DNA of 55,213 bases from Lachnospiraceae bacterium (GCA_029063085.1 JAIDOW010000058.1:1747-56959); one strand, 5' to 3'. Counted from the first letter of the stretch, positions 46,669 through 55,213 are shown. Notes: generated by a model not told the origin, from the sequence alone. Program-made: numbers and translations.

Positions 46669-47322
46669 ATGGAGACGGAAAATTATACGTTTTCTTTTCA
46701 GTATGAAGAATTGGAAATCGGACATTTTATAAAAAGATATCATTTTGATGAAAAAGACAGGCAGCTGGCAGAAGCGGTGGGAAGATTCCTGGCAGAGTTT
46801 ACCGTAGTACAGGCAGGGATTTGTTATCTGCCTCAGAATATTACCTGTGCCGTCACGCTGGGGAGTAAATTTGATAAGCTGGCGGAGCTTGCGGCAGAGC
46901 ATTTACTGCTTTCATACTGCATAGAATGTTATGGAATGGAATTTTTGTCAAAGGCATATGAAAAAATCAATGTACTTTCGTTTCAAAAAACGGGTAAGTG
47001 GATAGGGGCATATCACTTTCTGGAGGAAGAGGATATAGAGGAGACTGAAACAGCTTTGAGCATACTGGCCAAGGCAGGTGTGACATGGGAGCAGGGAATG
47101 CTTCGTCCGCTAAAAAGCGTAATTTTTACAGCGGAATATACGGAAAATAAGGAAGAAAGCGGATGTGACCACTGTACACAGTGTGGAAACGTTACCTGTA
47201 CTTTTAGAAAAGAAGCAGAGGAAAAGAATAAGAGAGAAAAGATTGAGAATACTATGGACTTAGGAAGGGAGATATATTCCTATGGCATTTCCAATATTTT
47301 TGGGAGAAGAACAAAAATATAA
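46669..47322 (+). CDS. Uncharacterised protein with C-terminal cysteine cluster
   Basis: I do not recognise the 217-residue soluble protein. The middle is helical and rich in Leu/Glu/Ala. Near the C-terminus CDHCTQCGNVTC gives four Cys in CX2CX2CX4C arrangement, possibly binding zinc or an iron-sulfur cluster. GGGAG at 46658 supports ATG 46669 over the in-frame UUG 46636. The pattern recalls accessory proteins of cobalamin-dependent enzymes, but that is only a resemblance. No partner genes adjoin it. Confidence 0.6.
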   Translation: METENYTFSFQYEELEIGHFIKRYHFDEKDRQLAEAVGRFLAEFTVVQAGICYLPQNITCAVTLGSKFDKLAELAAEHLLLSYCIECYGMEFLSKAYEKINVLSFQKTGKWIGAYHFLEEEDIEETETALSILAKAGVTWEQGMLRPLKSVIFTAEYTENKEESGCDHCTQCGNVTCTFRKEAEEKNKREKIENTMDLGREIYSYGISNIFGRRTKI

Positions 47323-47449
47323 GTATTACAGATATGGAAAAAGTTAAAAATAAAATATGAAAACGATACCACAAGGGATGCAGAATGCACAAAGATGAGA
47401 AATGCCAAAAGGACAGAAAATGGAAAAAAAGAAAAAAACAACTATATTA

Positions 47450-47478
47450 TTGACTTTGTTTTGTGCATTTGTTATAAT
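47450..47478 (+). promoter_or_regulatory. Promoter of ptsH
   Basis: TTGACT (47450-47455) and TATAAT (47473-47478) are 17 bases apart, about 115 bases before the ptsH start. Confidence 0.75.
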
Positions 47479-47592
47479 AAAAACACCATTGATAAGGAAG
47501 AATTATCAATCATCCATTTGGCGTGTGGGAGGATATAATGGGTAATCGTTCTCACATGAATGAAAATAATCAAGAAAGAGAGGACATGATGA

Positions 47593-47850
47593 ATGAAGGA
47601 ATTTACTTATGTTATTACGGATGCGATCGGTATCCATGCAAGACCGGCGGGAATGCTTGTGAAGGAAGCAAAGAATTTTTCTTCTACGATCACATTAGAA
47701 GCTAACGGTAAGAGTGCGGATGCTACCAAGTTGATGGCGGTTATGAGCCTCGGTGTTAAGTCAGGTGCAGAAGTTGTGATTAAGGCAGAAGGCGATGACG
47801 AAGATGCAGCAATAGCTAAGATGGAAGAGTTTATGAAAGCTAATTTATAA
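47593..47850 (+). CDS. ptsH: Phosphocarrier protein HPr, Ser46 replaced by Lys
   Basis: The 85-residue protein has the phospho-acceptor His15 in GIHARPAG. The regulatory site, normally KSIMGVMSLG with Ser46, reads TKLMAVMSLG here, so residue 46 is Lys. The HPr kinase/phosphorylase site is therefore absent. Phosphoryl transfer from Enzyme I to PTS sugar transporters should remain. ptsI follows 469 bases downstream with an intervening RNA-like region. ATG 47593 is 3 bases inside an upstream AGAGAGG-ATG stretch; this start gives the standard HPr N-terminus. Confidence 0.92.
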   Translation: MKEFTYVITDAIGIHARPAGMLVKEAKNFSSTITLEANGKSADATKLMAVMSLGVKSGAEVVIKAEGDDEDAAIAKMEEFMKANL

Positions 47851-47880
47851 TTGGCAATTTGGATTACAATCTGGTACTAT
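47851..47880 (+). promoter_or_regulatory. Candidate promoter for the intergenic RNA
   Basis: TTGGCA (47851-47856) and TACTAT (47875-47880) have an 18-base spacer, directly after the ptsH stop, giving a start near 47887. Confidence 0.4.
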
Positions 47881-47887
47881 GAATATT

Positions 47888-48109
47888 AAGTTGTTGATAG
47901 TTTGATGCAGGATGATTTTCATTCCCGCATGCAACGAGCCAGGCAGCAGTGTTTGCAGGATATTTGGTGATTACCGCGAGGGTCAGATCCCTCGCGGTGA
48001 ACAGCGGGGGCTGACTTTGCAGGGTAAATTTTCCGCGATGTACGAGGTTGACAGTCAGGAAAATTAGCGTCTCGAATGAAATTTAGGCAAGCAAAACTGT
48101 CAATTACTT
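47888..48109 (+). ncRNA. Structured RNA candidate, 6S-like architecture
   Basis: The ends of this 222-base stretch pair as a closing stem of 16 positions with one mismatch and two G-U (47888-47903 with 48094-48109). Next inward TTTCATTC (47917-47924) pairs perfectly with GAATGAAA (48074-48081). The centre is the hairpin ACCGCGAGGG/CCCTCGCGGT (47973-47982, 47989-47998), with large unpaired bubbles between. A long rod with a central bubble and roughly 200 bases is the 6S RNA plan, but this is a visual fold with no model search. No open frame is likely. The strand is taken from the upstream promoter. Confidence 0.45.
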
Positions 48110-48130
48110 ATGATAGTATCGGAAGAAAGG

Positions 48131-48270
48131 GGCTGCCGCACTAAGAAAAATGCGCTCTTTTTGCTATACCAATTTGACAAAGATAAGCAGGAATGAAATA
48201 TGATGCAGTATTCTTTGTTAAATTTGTGTAGCAATAAGGATGATAAGGTTTAGTGTGGAAGTCTTTTTTT
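48131..48270 (+). terminator. Long imperfect palindromic element (element B) before ptsI
   Basis: GGCTGCCGCACTAA (48131-48144) pairs imperfectly with TTAGTGTGGAAGTC (48250-48263), and the interior TTGCTATACCAATTTGACAA matches the reverse complement of the opposite arm near 48222-48240 with few differences, so about 60 bases per arm fold. A T8 run ends it. It closes the RNA region and lies before ptsI. Arm sequence is shared with elements A and C. Confidence 0.7.
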
Positions 48271-48319
48271 GCACAATATAGAAAGTATTAAGAATGGGTA
48301 AGATAGAAGGAGGTTAATG

Positions 48320-49942
48320 ATGGAACAGTTTACAGGAAAATCTATTTTTAAAGGAACTGCAATTGGCAGAATTTTATTTTATTCCAAAAACCAGCAGCAG
48401 GTGAAGAGAAGCAAGGTTGAGGATGTAGAGGCGGAGGTTGCCAGATATGAAGCGGCGAAGGCAAAAGCAATTGAACAACTGGGGAAACTACATGACAAAG
48501 CCGTTGCAGAGGTTGGTGAAGCGAATGCCATGATATTTGAAGTCCATGCTATGATGCTGGAGGATGATGATTATAATGATTCGGTTTATAACATTATCCG
48601 TAATGACGAAGTGAATGCAGAGTTTGCCGTAGCGACTACCGGCGACAATTTTTCTGTAATGTTTGCTGAGATGGAAGACGAATATTTTAAGGCGAGGGCG
48701 GCAGATGTCAAGGATATTTCAGAACGTATTATCAGTGTACTTTCCGGAGGGGAAAGTAATAGCGATATAGGGGAAGAACCTGTTATTATTGTCGCAGAGG
48801 ATCTGGCCCCGAGTGAGACGGTTCAGATGGATAAATCCAAGCTGCTGGCATTTGTGACAAGGCTGGGTTCTTCCAATTCCCATACAGCGATTCTTGCAAG
48901 AACAATGAATATTCCGGCTTTGATCGGTATTGATATCAAAGAAGAGTGGAATGGCAAGATGGCTATCGTGGATGGCAAACAGGGAATTTTCTTTGTGGAT
49001 CCTGATGTGGCAACTCTGGAGAAATATATAGAGGAAAAAAAGAAGGAAGAGGAAGCAAGAGAACTCCTTTTAAAATTAAAAGGACAGCCTGATGAGACGG
49101 TAGATGGCAGACATATTAAATTATATGCTAATATAGGAAGTGTGGCAGATGTAGGAAATGTACTGGCTAATGATGCAGCGGGAATAGGTTTGTTCCGAAG
49201 TGAATTTTTATATCTGGAAAAGGATAATTATCCTACAGAGGAAGAGCAATTTCAGGTTTACAAAACAGTGGCACAGAATATGGCAGGTAAGAAGGTGGTT
49301 ATTCGTACTCTCGATATTGGAGCAGATAAGCAGGTGGATTATTTTAATATGGAGCACGAAGAGAATCCTGCCATGGGATATCGTGCAATCCGTATCTGTC
49401 TGGACCGGGTGGAGATTTTTAAAACACAGCTTCGTGCCTTGTATAGGGCTTCAGCGTTTGGAACTATTTCCATTATGTTTCCGATGATTATTTCTGTAAA
49501 AGAGGTACAGGATATTAAGAAAATCTGTGAGGAAGTAAGGAAGGAATTAGATTCGAATAATGTTGAGTACGGTGAGGTCGAGCTTGGTATTATGATCGAA
49601 ACACCGGCATCAGTCATGATCAGCGATCTGTTGGCGAAGGAAGTGGATTTCTTTAGCATAGGAACGAATGATTTAACGCAGTATACGCTGGCTATTGACC
49701 GTCAGAATCCAAAGCTTGATAATATATATGATTCACACCATCCGGCAATCCTTAGAATGATTCAGATGGTCATCGATAATGGACATAAAGGAGGGTGCTG
49801 GGTTGGAATCTGTGGCGAATTAGGTGCGGATACCACTCTGACAGAGCAGTTTGTGAAGATGGGAATTGACGAGCTTTCTGTTTCTCCAACATTTGTGCTT
49901 CCGGTACGTAAAGTGATTCGCGAGACGAGGTATGAGGATTAA
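48320..49942 (+). CDS. ptsI: PTS Enzyme I (phosphoenolpyruvate-protein phosphotransferase)
   Basis: The 540-residue cytosolic enzyme transfers phosphate from PEP to HPr. The active-site His188 lies in SSNSHTAILAR (a variant of the GGxTSH motif) and Cys498 in GICGELG; the PEP-binding motif SIGTNDLTQYTLAIDR is also visible. ATG 48320 is chosen over 48317 because the AAGGAGG at 48307-48313 is then 6 bases away. It forms the PTS phosphorelay with ptsH. Confidence 0.95.
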   Translation: MEQFTGKSIFKGTAIGRILFYSKNQQQVKRSKVEDVEAEVARYEAAKAKAIEQLGKLHDKAVAEVGEANAMIFEVHAMMLEDDDYNDSVYNIIRNDEVNAEFAVATTGDNFSVMFAEMEDEYFKARAADVKDISERIISVLSGGESNSDIGEEPVIIVAEDLAPSETVQMDKSKLLAFVTRLGSSNSHTAILARTMNIPALIGIDIKEEWNGKMAIVDGKQGIFFVDPDVATLEKYIEEKKKEEEARELLLKLKGQPDETVDGRHIKLYANIGSVADVGNVLANDAAGIGLFRSEFLYLEKDNYPTEEEQFQVYKTVAQNMAGKKVVIRTLDIGADKQVDYFNMEHEENPAMGYRAIRICLDRVEIFKTQLRALYRASAFGTISIMFPMIISVKEVQDIKKICEEVRKELDSNNVEYGEVELGIMIETPASVMISDLLAKEVDFFSIGTNDLTQYTLAIDRQNPKLDNIYDSHHPAILRMIQMVIDNGHKGGCWVGICGELGADTTLTEQFVKMGIDELSVSPTFVLPVRKVIRETRYED

Positions 49943-49970
49943 AATTTTATAATTAATTATGTTAATGGGA

Positions 49971-50052
49971 TAGGACTGTGGCACTTAGAATATTTCTTTG
50001 CTGTTAGATTTAGGCAGTAAGAGGAGAAATAAAGTTTAGTGTGGCAGTCCTA
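49971..50052. terminator. Palindromic hairpin element C after ptsI
   Basis: TAGGACTGTGGCACTTAGAA (49971-49990) pairs imperfectly with the reverse complement of GTTTAGTGTGGCAGTCCTA at 50034-50052. The arm order GGACTGTGGCACTTAGAATATTTC-TTTGCTG matches elements A and B. TATTTATTTC follows. It is a likely terminator for ptsI. Confidence 0.75.
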
Positions 50053-50175
50053 TTTATTTCTGTGGGCAATGAGCCGGATATTCCGCCTTTTGGGGCGATT
50101 CAAATTTGAGGCTCTTTTGTTTATGGAGGGGTTTTGCTTGCAGGGAGCCTGTTATGTGAAATTACGGTGAATTGG

Positions 50176-50204
50176 TTGACGGAAGGGCAGACTATCACTA
50201 TAAT
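50176..50204 (+). promoter_or_regulatory. Promoter of the small lipoprotein gene
   Basis: TTGACG (50176-50181) and TATAAT (50199-50204) are 17 bases apart, about 50 bases before the start codon. Confidence 0.75.
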
Positions 50205-50253
50205 AGAAAAGAAACAAGCAACAAACTATTGGATAAAAGGCAGAGGTAAAAAG

Positions 50254-50754
50254 ATGAACAAGAAAAAAGTTATAATGATTTTATTGGCAATCACATTGGT
50301 AACTTGCAGTGTGATTACCGGATGTGGGAAAAAGAGTAATAGTATTATGCCGATTGTTGATATCACGATGAAGACAACAAATGATGATTTGAAAGAGGCA
50401 TTTGGCGACAAGTATGATGATTCAGAATTTGATGATGGTAAGACAGTGCTGAATACAGCTTTTAAAGATATAAAGGTTACCGTTCATATAACATGGGAAG
50501 GAAAAGCCATTGAAAAGCTTTGGTTGGAAGCGGTTACGAATAAGGATAATTATGATGCTTTTGAAAAGGAGATTACTGATTTTTATTCTGACCTTAAGCT
50601 GGAAAATCAGGCAGATGTAGTGGAAAACGGTATGACTACTTATATGGATATGGATATTTCTTATATTCACTTTATAGATCAGGGGAATACCTTCCTCTAT
50701 ATTGGGGATGCAGAAGCAGAAAAGGAAGAAACTTCCGGAAAGAGTGCTTCATAA
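50254..50754 (+). CDS. Small lipoprotein of unknown function
   Basis: The 166-residue product has a lipoprotein signal: a positively charged start MNKKKV, a hydrophobic core and the lipobox VITGC, so Cys about residue 22 would be lipidated. The mature part is acidic (DDSEFDDGK, DMDMD-like stretches) with no domain that I recognise. AGAGG lies 7 bases upstream of ATG 50254. It has its own promoter and terminator. Confidence 0.75.
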   Translation: MNKKKVIMILLAITLVTCSVITGCGKKSNSIMPIVDITMKTTNDDLKEAFGDKYDDSEFDDGKTVLNTAFKDIKVTVHITWEGKAIEKLWLEAVTNKDNYDAFEKEITDFYSDLKLENQADVVENGMTTYMDMDISYIHFIDQGNTFLYIGDAEAEKEETSGKSAS

Positions 50755-50760
50755 AGCTTT

Positions 50761-50797
50761 AAAGGCGGCAGGGAATTTTTTCCCTGCCGCCTTTTGG
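50761..50797. terminator. Bidirectional terminator between lipoprotein gene and pyrG
   Basis: AAAGGCGGCAGGGAA (50761-50775) and TTCCCTGCCGCCTTT (50780-50794) form a perfect 15-bp stem with a 4-base T loop, flanked by A and T runs on both sides. Confidence 0.95.
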
Positions 50798-50822
50798 CAT
50801 GTTATATAATTTATGATTTGAC

Positions 50823-52433
50823 TTATTTTTTAGCCTGATATTCAAGGGAAGCAGCAATAAATCCTTTGAATAAAGGGTGAGGTTTGTTGGGACGTGACTT
50901 GAATTCAGGGTGTGCCTGTGTGCCGATAAACCAAGGATGATCCGGAATCTCAATCATTTCCACAATGTGGCCGTCCGGTGACTGTCCCACTAAATCCATA
51001 CCGTGGGAAGAAAGTGCTTCACGATAATCGTTATTAACTTCATAACGGTGGCGGTGGCGTTCTGTGATCTCCTTTGAACCATAGAGATCATAGGACTTAG
51101 AGCCTTCTTTCAAAACACATGGATAAGCTCCAAGGCGCAGGGTTCCACCAAGATCGGTTACACCGTCCTGATCCGGCATGATATGGATGACCTGATGAAC
51201 ACTGCTTGGATTAAATTCACTGGAATGTGCATCATGATGCCCCAATACATGTCTGGCAAATTCTACGATAGTGAGCTGCATGCCAAGACAGAGACCAAGA
51301 TATGGAACATTGTTTTCACGGGCATAGCGGATGGCACTGATCATTCCTTCAATGCCACGGTCACCAAAACCACCAGGAACGATAATGCCGTCAGCATCTT
51401 TTAATTCATCTGCTGCATTGTCATCATTTAATAATTCGGAATCCATCCACATGATTTCCAAATCGGAATTGCAGGCAAAGGAACTGTGTTTTAAAGCTTC
51501 TACAACAGAGATGTAAGCATCGTGCAGAGAAACATATTTGCCGACCAGGGCAATTTTCACTTTTTTAACAGGGTGTTTCCAACGGTCGATCATGGCAACC
51601 CATTCTTCCAGATCAGGTTCCGGACAATCCACATGCAGACATTTGCATACCACATCTGCCAGCTTTTCCTTTTCCATGGCAAGCGGAGCTTCATATAATA
51701 CGTCTACATCCAGATTCTGGATGACATTTTCACTTGGTACATTACAAAACAGGGCAATCTTATCCTTCATGCCGTCTTCTAACGGGTAGTCGGAACGGCA
51801 TACCAGAATGTCCGGCTGAATACCCAGAGACTGAAGATTTTTAACACTTGCCTGGGTTGGCTTGGTCTTCATTTCACCGGAAGCCCGTAGATATGGAATT
51901 AAGGTGACATGGATCATAATACAGTTTTCATGCCCTATGTTGTGCTGGAACTGGCGGATTGCCTCAAGGAATGGCTGGCTTTCGATATCACCCACAGTTC
52001 CCCCTACTTCGATAATGGCGAATTCTGTCTCGGCAGAATCCAGATTACGATAAAACCGGCTCTGTATTTCGTTGGTGATGTGAGGAATAACCTGTACGGT
52101 GTGTCCTCCGAAATCACCACGACGCTCTTTTTGTAAAATACTCCAGTAAACCTTACCTGTGGTAACGTTAGATTTTTTGTTAAGATTCTCGTCAATGAAT
52201 CTTTCATAGTGACCAAGGTCCAGATCTGTTTCTGCACCGTCATCGGTTACAAAGACTTCGCCATGCTGGATAGGATTCATGGTTCCAGGGTCGATATTGA
52301 TATAAGGATCAAACTTCTGACAGGTTACTTTGTAACCACGAGCTTTCAAAAGTCTTCCCAAAGAGGCGGCCGTGATTCCTTTTCCTAAGCCGGAAACAAC
52401 ACCACCTGTGACAAATACATACTTGACTGCCAT
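50823..52433 (-). CDS. pyrG: CTP synthase
   Basis: The 536-residue enzyme aminates UTP to CTP with glutamine and ATP. The synthetase domain starts [20 protein letters not shown], and the class I glutaminase domain carries the nucleophile Cys in LGLCLGMQ and the His-Glu pair in QAHPEF. Length and ends match the family. GGAGG lies before the ATG on the minus strand. The gene is monocistronic and convergent with the lipoprotein gene. Confidence 0.97.
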   Translation of the reverse strand: MAVKYVFVTGGVVSGLGKGITAASLGRLLKARGYKVTCQKFDPYINIDPGTMNPIQHGEVFVTDDGAETDLDLGHYERFIDENLNKKSNVTTGKVYWSILQKERRGDFGGHTVQVIPHITNEIQSRFYRNLDSAETEFAIIEVGGTVGDIESQPFLEAIRQFQHNIGHENCIMIHVTLIPYLRASGEMKTKPTQASVKNLQSLGIQPDILVCRSDYPLEDGMKDKIALFCNVPSENVIQNLDVDVLYEAPLAMEKEKLADVVCKCLHVDCPEPDLEEWVAMIDRWKHPVKKVKIALVGKYVSLHDAYISVVEALKHSSFACNSDLEIMWMDSELLNDDNAADELKDADGIIVPGGFGDRGIEGMISAIRYARENNVPYLGLCLGMQLTIVEFARHVLGHHDAHSSEFNPSSVHQVIHIMPDQDGVTDLGGTLRLGAYPCVLKEGSKSYDLYGSKEITERHRHRYEVNNDYREALSSHGMDLVGQSPDGHIVEMIEIPDHPWFIGTQAHPEFKSRPNKPHPLFKGFIAASLEYQAKK

Positions 52434-52521
52434 ATATTTTTCCTCCGTAAATTTGGTTGTTGCATAGTGTTTGCTTTTCTGAAATGATATCCATTCTTAT
52501 ACAAAGACATACTTATGACTT

Positions 52522-52550
52522 ATTTTATATGAAATAAGGGGGATAGTCAA
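52522..52550 (-). promoter_or_regulatory. Promoter of pyrG
   Basis: On the minus strand TTGACT (complement of 52545-52550) and TAAAAT (complement of 52522-52527) are 17 bases apart; the leader is about 80 bases. Confidence 0.65.
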
Positions 52551-52647
52551 TTCAAAAAAATAAGGTTTTGTAACCTCTCATTTATTCTGTCCAAAAAAGT
52601 GTAAATATACCAAAAAGTGACTTCACAGAATCTACATTAAAATGCGA

Positions 52648-52676
52648 TTGCTAATTTAGGGAAGAACCGATATAAT
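52648..52676 (+). promoter_or_regulatory. Promoter of the second ftsH gene
   Basis: TTGCTA (52648-52653) and TATAAT (52671-52676) are separated by 17 bases, 100 bases before the UUG start at 52777. It is divergent from the pyrG promoter. Confidence 0.6.
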
Positions 52677-52776
52677 ATACTTTGCGTAATCAGTATAGAT
52701 TAATGTGTAAAAAATATGAAAGGTTTATATCGGAAAAGTTTTGGTATATTAAATAAGATAACAGGAGGATAAGAAT

Positions 52777-54687
52777 TTGGAAGAAAATAAGAATCCACAA
52801 AATGACAATAATCAAAATAGCAATAATAAGAAGACACCGAATAGAAGTTTTCTTTTTATGCTGGTGGTTTCTATTGGGTTAACGCTTTTATTTTTCTATG
52901 CATACAGCAGATATCAGACAAGTCAGCAGGAAGAGATTTCCTATAGTCAGTTTCTGGATATGCTGGATAAGGGAGAGGTGGAATCTGTTAAGATTTATGG
53001 ATCCACGCTTGAGATCACACCAAGGGAGAAGAAGAAATCATCTAAGAAGAAAAGTTATTATGCGATCCGCATTTCAGACATTAGTCTGATAGATCGCCTG
53101 GAGACAGCAAAGGAAAAGGGTGAACTTGATTATACCGCAGTAGATGAGAGTAATGCAGCAATTATTGGCAATATTCTTTCGTGGGTGCTGATGATAGGAG
53201 TATTTTACCTGATCATCTGGCTTTTTATGCGTTCCATGTCCAAGGGCGGCGGTATGATGGGAGTTGGCAAGAGTAATGCCAAAATGTATGTTGAAAAGAA
53301 AACAGGAGTGACCTTTGCTGATGTTGCAGGGCAGGAAGAATCCAAAGAATCTTTGAAAGAGATGGTGGACTTCCTTCATAATCCCAAAAAATATTTAGAG
53401 ATTGGTGCGAAGCTTCCGAAGGGGGCACTGCTTGTAGGTCCACCGGGAACTGGTAAAACACTTTTGGCCAAAGCAGTGGCAGGAGAGGCGAATGTTCCGT
53501 TTTTCTCTCTTTCCGGTTCTGATTTTGTGGAGCTGTATGTGGGTGTCGGTGCTTCCCGTGTAAGGGATTTATTTAAGCAGGCCAATTCCATGGCACCCTG
53601 TATTATTTTTATTGATGAGATTGATGCGATCGGTAGAAGCCGGGATAGTAAATATGGTGGTGGTGATTCGGAAAGAGAACAGACATTGAATCAGCTGCTT
53701 TCTGAAATGGACGGTTTTGATACTTCTAAGGGTATTGTCATTCTGGCAGCCACGAACAGACCGGAGATACTGGATAAAGCATTACTGCGTCCCGGACGTT
53801 TTGACCGACGTGTAATTGTGGAAAAACCCGATTTAAAGGGAAGGATTGAGACCTTAAAGGTACATGCGAAGAATGTTAAGATGGACGAAACTGTTGATTT
53901 TAAGGAGCTCGCTCTGGCAACTTCAGGTGCAGTAGGTGCAGACCTTGCCAATATTATCAATGAAGCAGCACTTGCAGCAGTTAAGGCAGGAAGAGAATAT
54001 GTGAATCAGGCAGATTTGTTTGAATCTGTGGAAGTTGTATTTGCAGGAAAAGAGAAAAAAGACCGGATTCTCAGCAAAAAGGAAAAAGAAATTGTTGCAT
54101 ATCACGAAACTGGTCATGCGCTTTGTATTGCATTGCAAAAGCATACAGAACCGGTACAAAAGATTACGATTATTCCCAGAACCATGGGTTCTCTGGGCTA
54201 TGTTATGCAGGTGCCGGAAGAAGAGAAATATCTGAATTCCAAAGCAGAAATGGAAGCGGATATCGTAACTTTTTTAGCCGGACGTGCGGCAGAGGCAATT
54301 AAATTTGATTCTATTACCACAGGGGCATCAAATGATATAGAACAGGCAACCAACATGGCAAGGAGGATGATCACCATGTATGGTATGTCGGATAAATTCG
54401 GAATGGTGGCACTGGAATCGGTTCAAAACCGTTATCTGGATGGACGCTCAGTTATGAACTGCTCTGAGGGTACTGCAACGGAGATTGATACAGAAATCCG
54501 TGAAGTGATGAAGGCATCTTATGACAAAGCGTACAATCTTATCAAAGAAAATGAATCCGTATTGGATGCATTGGCGGGCTATCTGATTGAGAAAGAAACC
54601 ATTACCGGTAAGGAATTTATGAAGATTTTTGAAGAAATAACCGGAACGGCCCTGAAAGCCGCCGTAGAAGAAGACAGTTTAAAATAA
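52777..54687 (+). CDS. ftsH: ATP-dependent zinc metalloprotease FtsH (copy 2)
   Basis: This 636-residue paralogue has an N-terminal Asn/Gln-rich cytoplasmic tail, membrane helices near 26-43 and about 130-147, Walker A GPPGTGKT at 221-228, Walker [10 protein letters not shown] and zinc motif HETGH at 443-447. The start is UUG at 52777 with AGGAGG 8 bases upstream. It differs clearly from copy 1 in the periplasmic domain, which carries a Lys-rich insert, and may have separate substrates or conditions. Confidence 0.95.
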   Translation: MEENKNPQNDNNQNSNNKKTPNRSFLFMLVVSIGLTLLFFYAYSRYQTSQQEEISYSQFLDMLDKGEVESVKIYGSTLEITPREKKKSSKKKSYYAIRISDISLIDRLETAKEKGELDYTAVDESNAAIIGNILSWVLMIGVFYLIIWLFMRSMSKGGGMMGVGKSNAKMYVEKKTGVTFADVAGQEESKESLKEMVDFLHNPKKYLEIGAKLPKGALLVGPPGTGKTLLAKAVAGEANVPFFSLSGSDFVELYVGVGASRVRDLFKQANSMAPCIIFIDEIDAIGRSRDSKYGGGDSEREQTLNQLLSEMDGFDTSKGIVILAATNRPEILDKALLRPGRFDRRVIVEKPDLKGRIETLKVHAKNVKMDETVDFKELALATSGAVGADLANIINEAALAAVKAGREYVNQADLFESVEVVFAGKEKKDRILSKKEKEIVAYHETGHALCIALQKHTEPVQKITIIPRTMGSLGYVMQVPEEEKYLNSKAEMEADIVTFLAGRAAEAIKFDSITTGASNDIEQATNMARRMITMYGMSDKFGMVALESVQNRYLDGRSVMNCSEGTATEIDTEIREVMKASYDKAYNLIKENESVLDALAGYLIEKETITGKEFMKIFEEITGTALKAAVEEDSLK

Positions 54688-54714
54688 ATTCTTGTTTAGA
54701 TTACTAAAGAGGAC

Positions 54715-54932
54715 GCTTTCAACATGAGGGGTTGGTGGGGGTCGCTGTGGAGATATTATAGGATTCACGTTCCGTCCCCGCTTGCGCTCCATCTCATGCG
54801 TAACGGTACATAAGCTGCCAGCCCGCATTTTATGCGGACTGCCAGCTAAGTACCGACGGATGAGATAGTCCTACACTTAGAATCCTATAATATCTCCACA
54901 GCTTATACTCTTCAAAGGCTCATGTTGAAAGC
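54715..54932. mobile_element. 218-bp imperfect palindromic element downstream of ftsH copy 2
   Basis: Terminal inverted repeats GCTTTCAACATGAG and CTCATGTTGAAAGC are perfect over 14 bases. Further inside, 54744-54766 and 54880-54902 are exact reverse complements over 23 bases, then ATCTCAT/ATGAGAT and CGGTAC/GTACCG pair, and the centre CCCGCAT/ATGCGG closes the fold. It has no open frame. It resembles a MITE or a large structured RNA element. No target-site duplication is obvious. Confidence 0.6.
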
Positions 54933-55187
54933 TGTTCACTGGTAGAATCAACACAAGAATTTATACGCCTCCGGCGGGGCGGAGGATATTTGTTCCAAAC
55001 GGGAAGGTAATCCCTTATCAGATATTATCTTCTTACCGGATGGTAATAAATAATATTATAAAGTCCAATAACTAACCGGTCACAATAGTACCGGCCGTGC
55101 CGCCCGCAGGGCAGAAATTCTTGTATATTGTATCAGGAAACAGCTTCCATACGACGGTATCGGTACACAGCAGGAAAAGGGGGGCTT

Positions 55188-55213
55188 ATGGTTATCCTAA
55201 GAGAGACCCGTCT
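55188..55213 (+). CDS. Possible start of a gene cut by the window end
   Basis: ATG at 55188 follows AAAAGGGGGGC and reads MVILRETR up to the window edge. The preceding 54933-55187 shows no gene but GC-rich small palindromes (CCTCCGGCGGGGCGGAGG). Too little is present to name a product. Confidence 0.3.

Noticed and set aside
47523-47705. 60-codon frame overlapping the ptsH start
   Set aside because: It lies in another frame of ptsH and shows no family features.
54700-54945. Target-site duplication around the palindromic element
   Set aside because: The bases on both sides (AAGAGGAC and TGTTCACT) do not match.

Overview
The window looks like a chromosomal segment of a spore-forming, anaerobic, low-to-moderate GC Firmicute, most likely a gut Lachnospiraceae. 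The evidence is a Bacillus/Clostridium-type sporulation cluster (spoVT, yabP, yabQ, divIC, spoIIE followed by tilS, hpt, ftsH), an oxygen-sensitive anaerobic ribonucleotide reductase, [FeFe]-hydrogenase maturases HydE and HydG, several UUG/GUG starts with strong AGGAGG ribosome binding sites, and starch/oligosaccharide-active GH13 enzymes. Species cannot be fixed from the sequence alone.

Layout. 1-3812: a duplicated 76-bp sequence, then fusA and tuf with a terminator. 3813-7084: an A/T-rich islet with gene remnants, an HNH endonuclease with a McrB-like N-terminal region (possible defence gene), an unknown small protein and a flavodoxin-like reductase, closed by a perfect 20-bp stem hairpin. 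7085-12060: a secreted M26-type metallopeptidase with a repeat stalk and Ig-like domains (minus strand), a membrane acyltransferase and a broken DUF218 gene. 12264-18321: a hybrid histidine kinase with two receiver domains, an AraC-type regulator and a GH13 alpha-glucosidase, plausibly a sensing and utilisation unit. 18461-19829: a MATE transporter frameshifted in a T tract. 19855-28658: spoVT (with a sigma-G/F-like promoter), hup, rqcP, yabP, yabQ, divIC, spoIIE, tilS, hpt, ftsH. 29210-33339: a neopullulanase-type GH13, tRNA-Tyr, tRNA-Leu and an ArsB/NhaD-type ion transporter. 33520-40139: a cytidylate kinase-like protein, nrdD with a NrdR-box-like site, a cold-shock protein, a GH25 muramidase-like lipoprotein and an EAL phosphodiesterase with a degenerate GGDEF domain. 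40180-44670 (minus strand): plsC-hydE-hydG overlapping operon and lysA. 44950-47322: a YesL-like DUF624 protein, a YetF-like DUF421 protein and an unknown protein with a Cys cluster. 47593-49942: PTS HPr and Enzyme I, with a structured, possibly 6S-like, RNA between them. 50254-54687: a small lipoprotein, pyrG (minus) and a second ftsH, followed by a 218-bp imperfect palindromic element. A new gene may begin at 55188.

Most striking signals: (i) a probable structured non-coding RNA at 47888-48109 with its own promoter and a 16-position closing stem; (ii) a dispersed family of long imperfect hairpins sharing arm sequence (31748-31822, 48131-48263, 49971-50052), with related half-arms in the fusA leader; (iii) the palindromic element at 54715-54932; (iv) HPr with Lys in place of the regulatory Ser46; (v) the post-tuf islet with the HNH gene. 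All calls come from reading the sequence; no database search or folding program was run.
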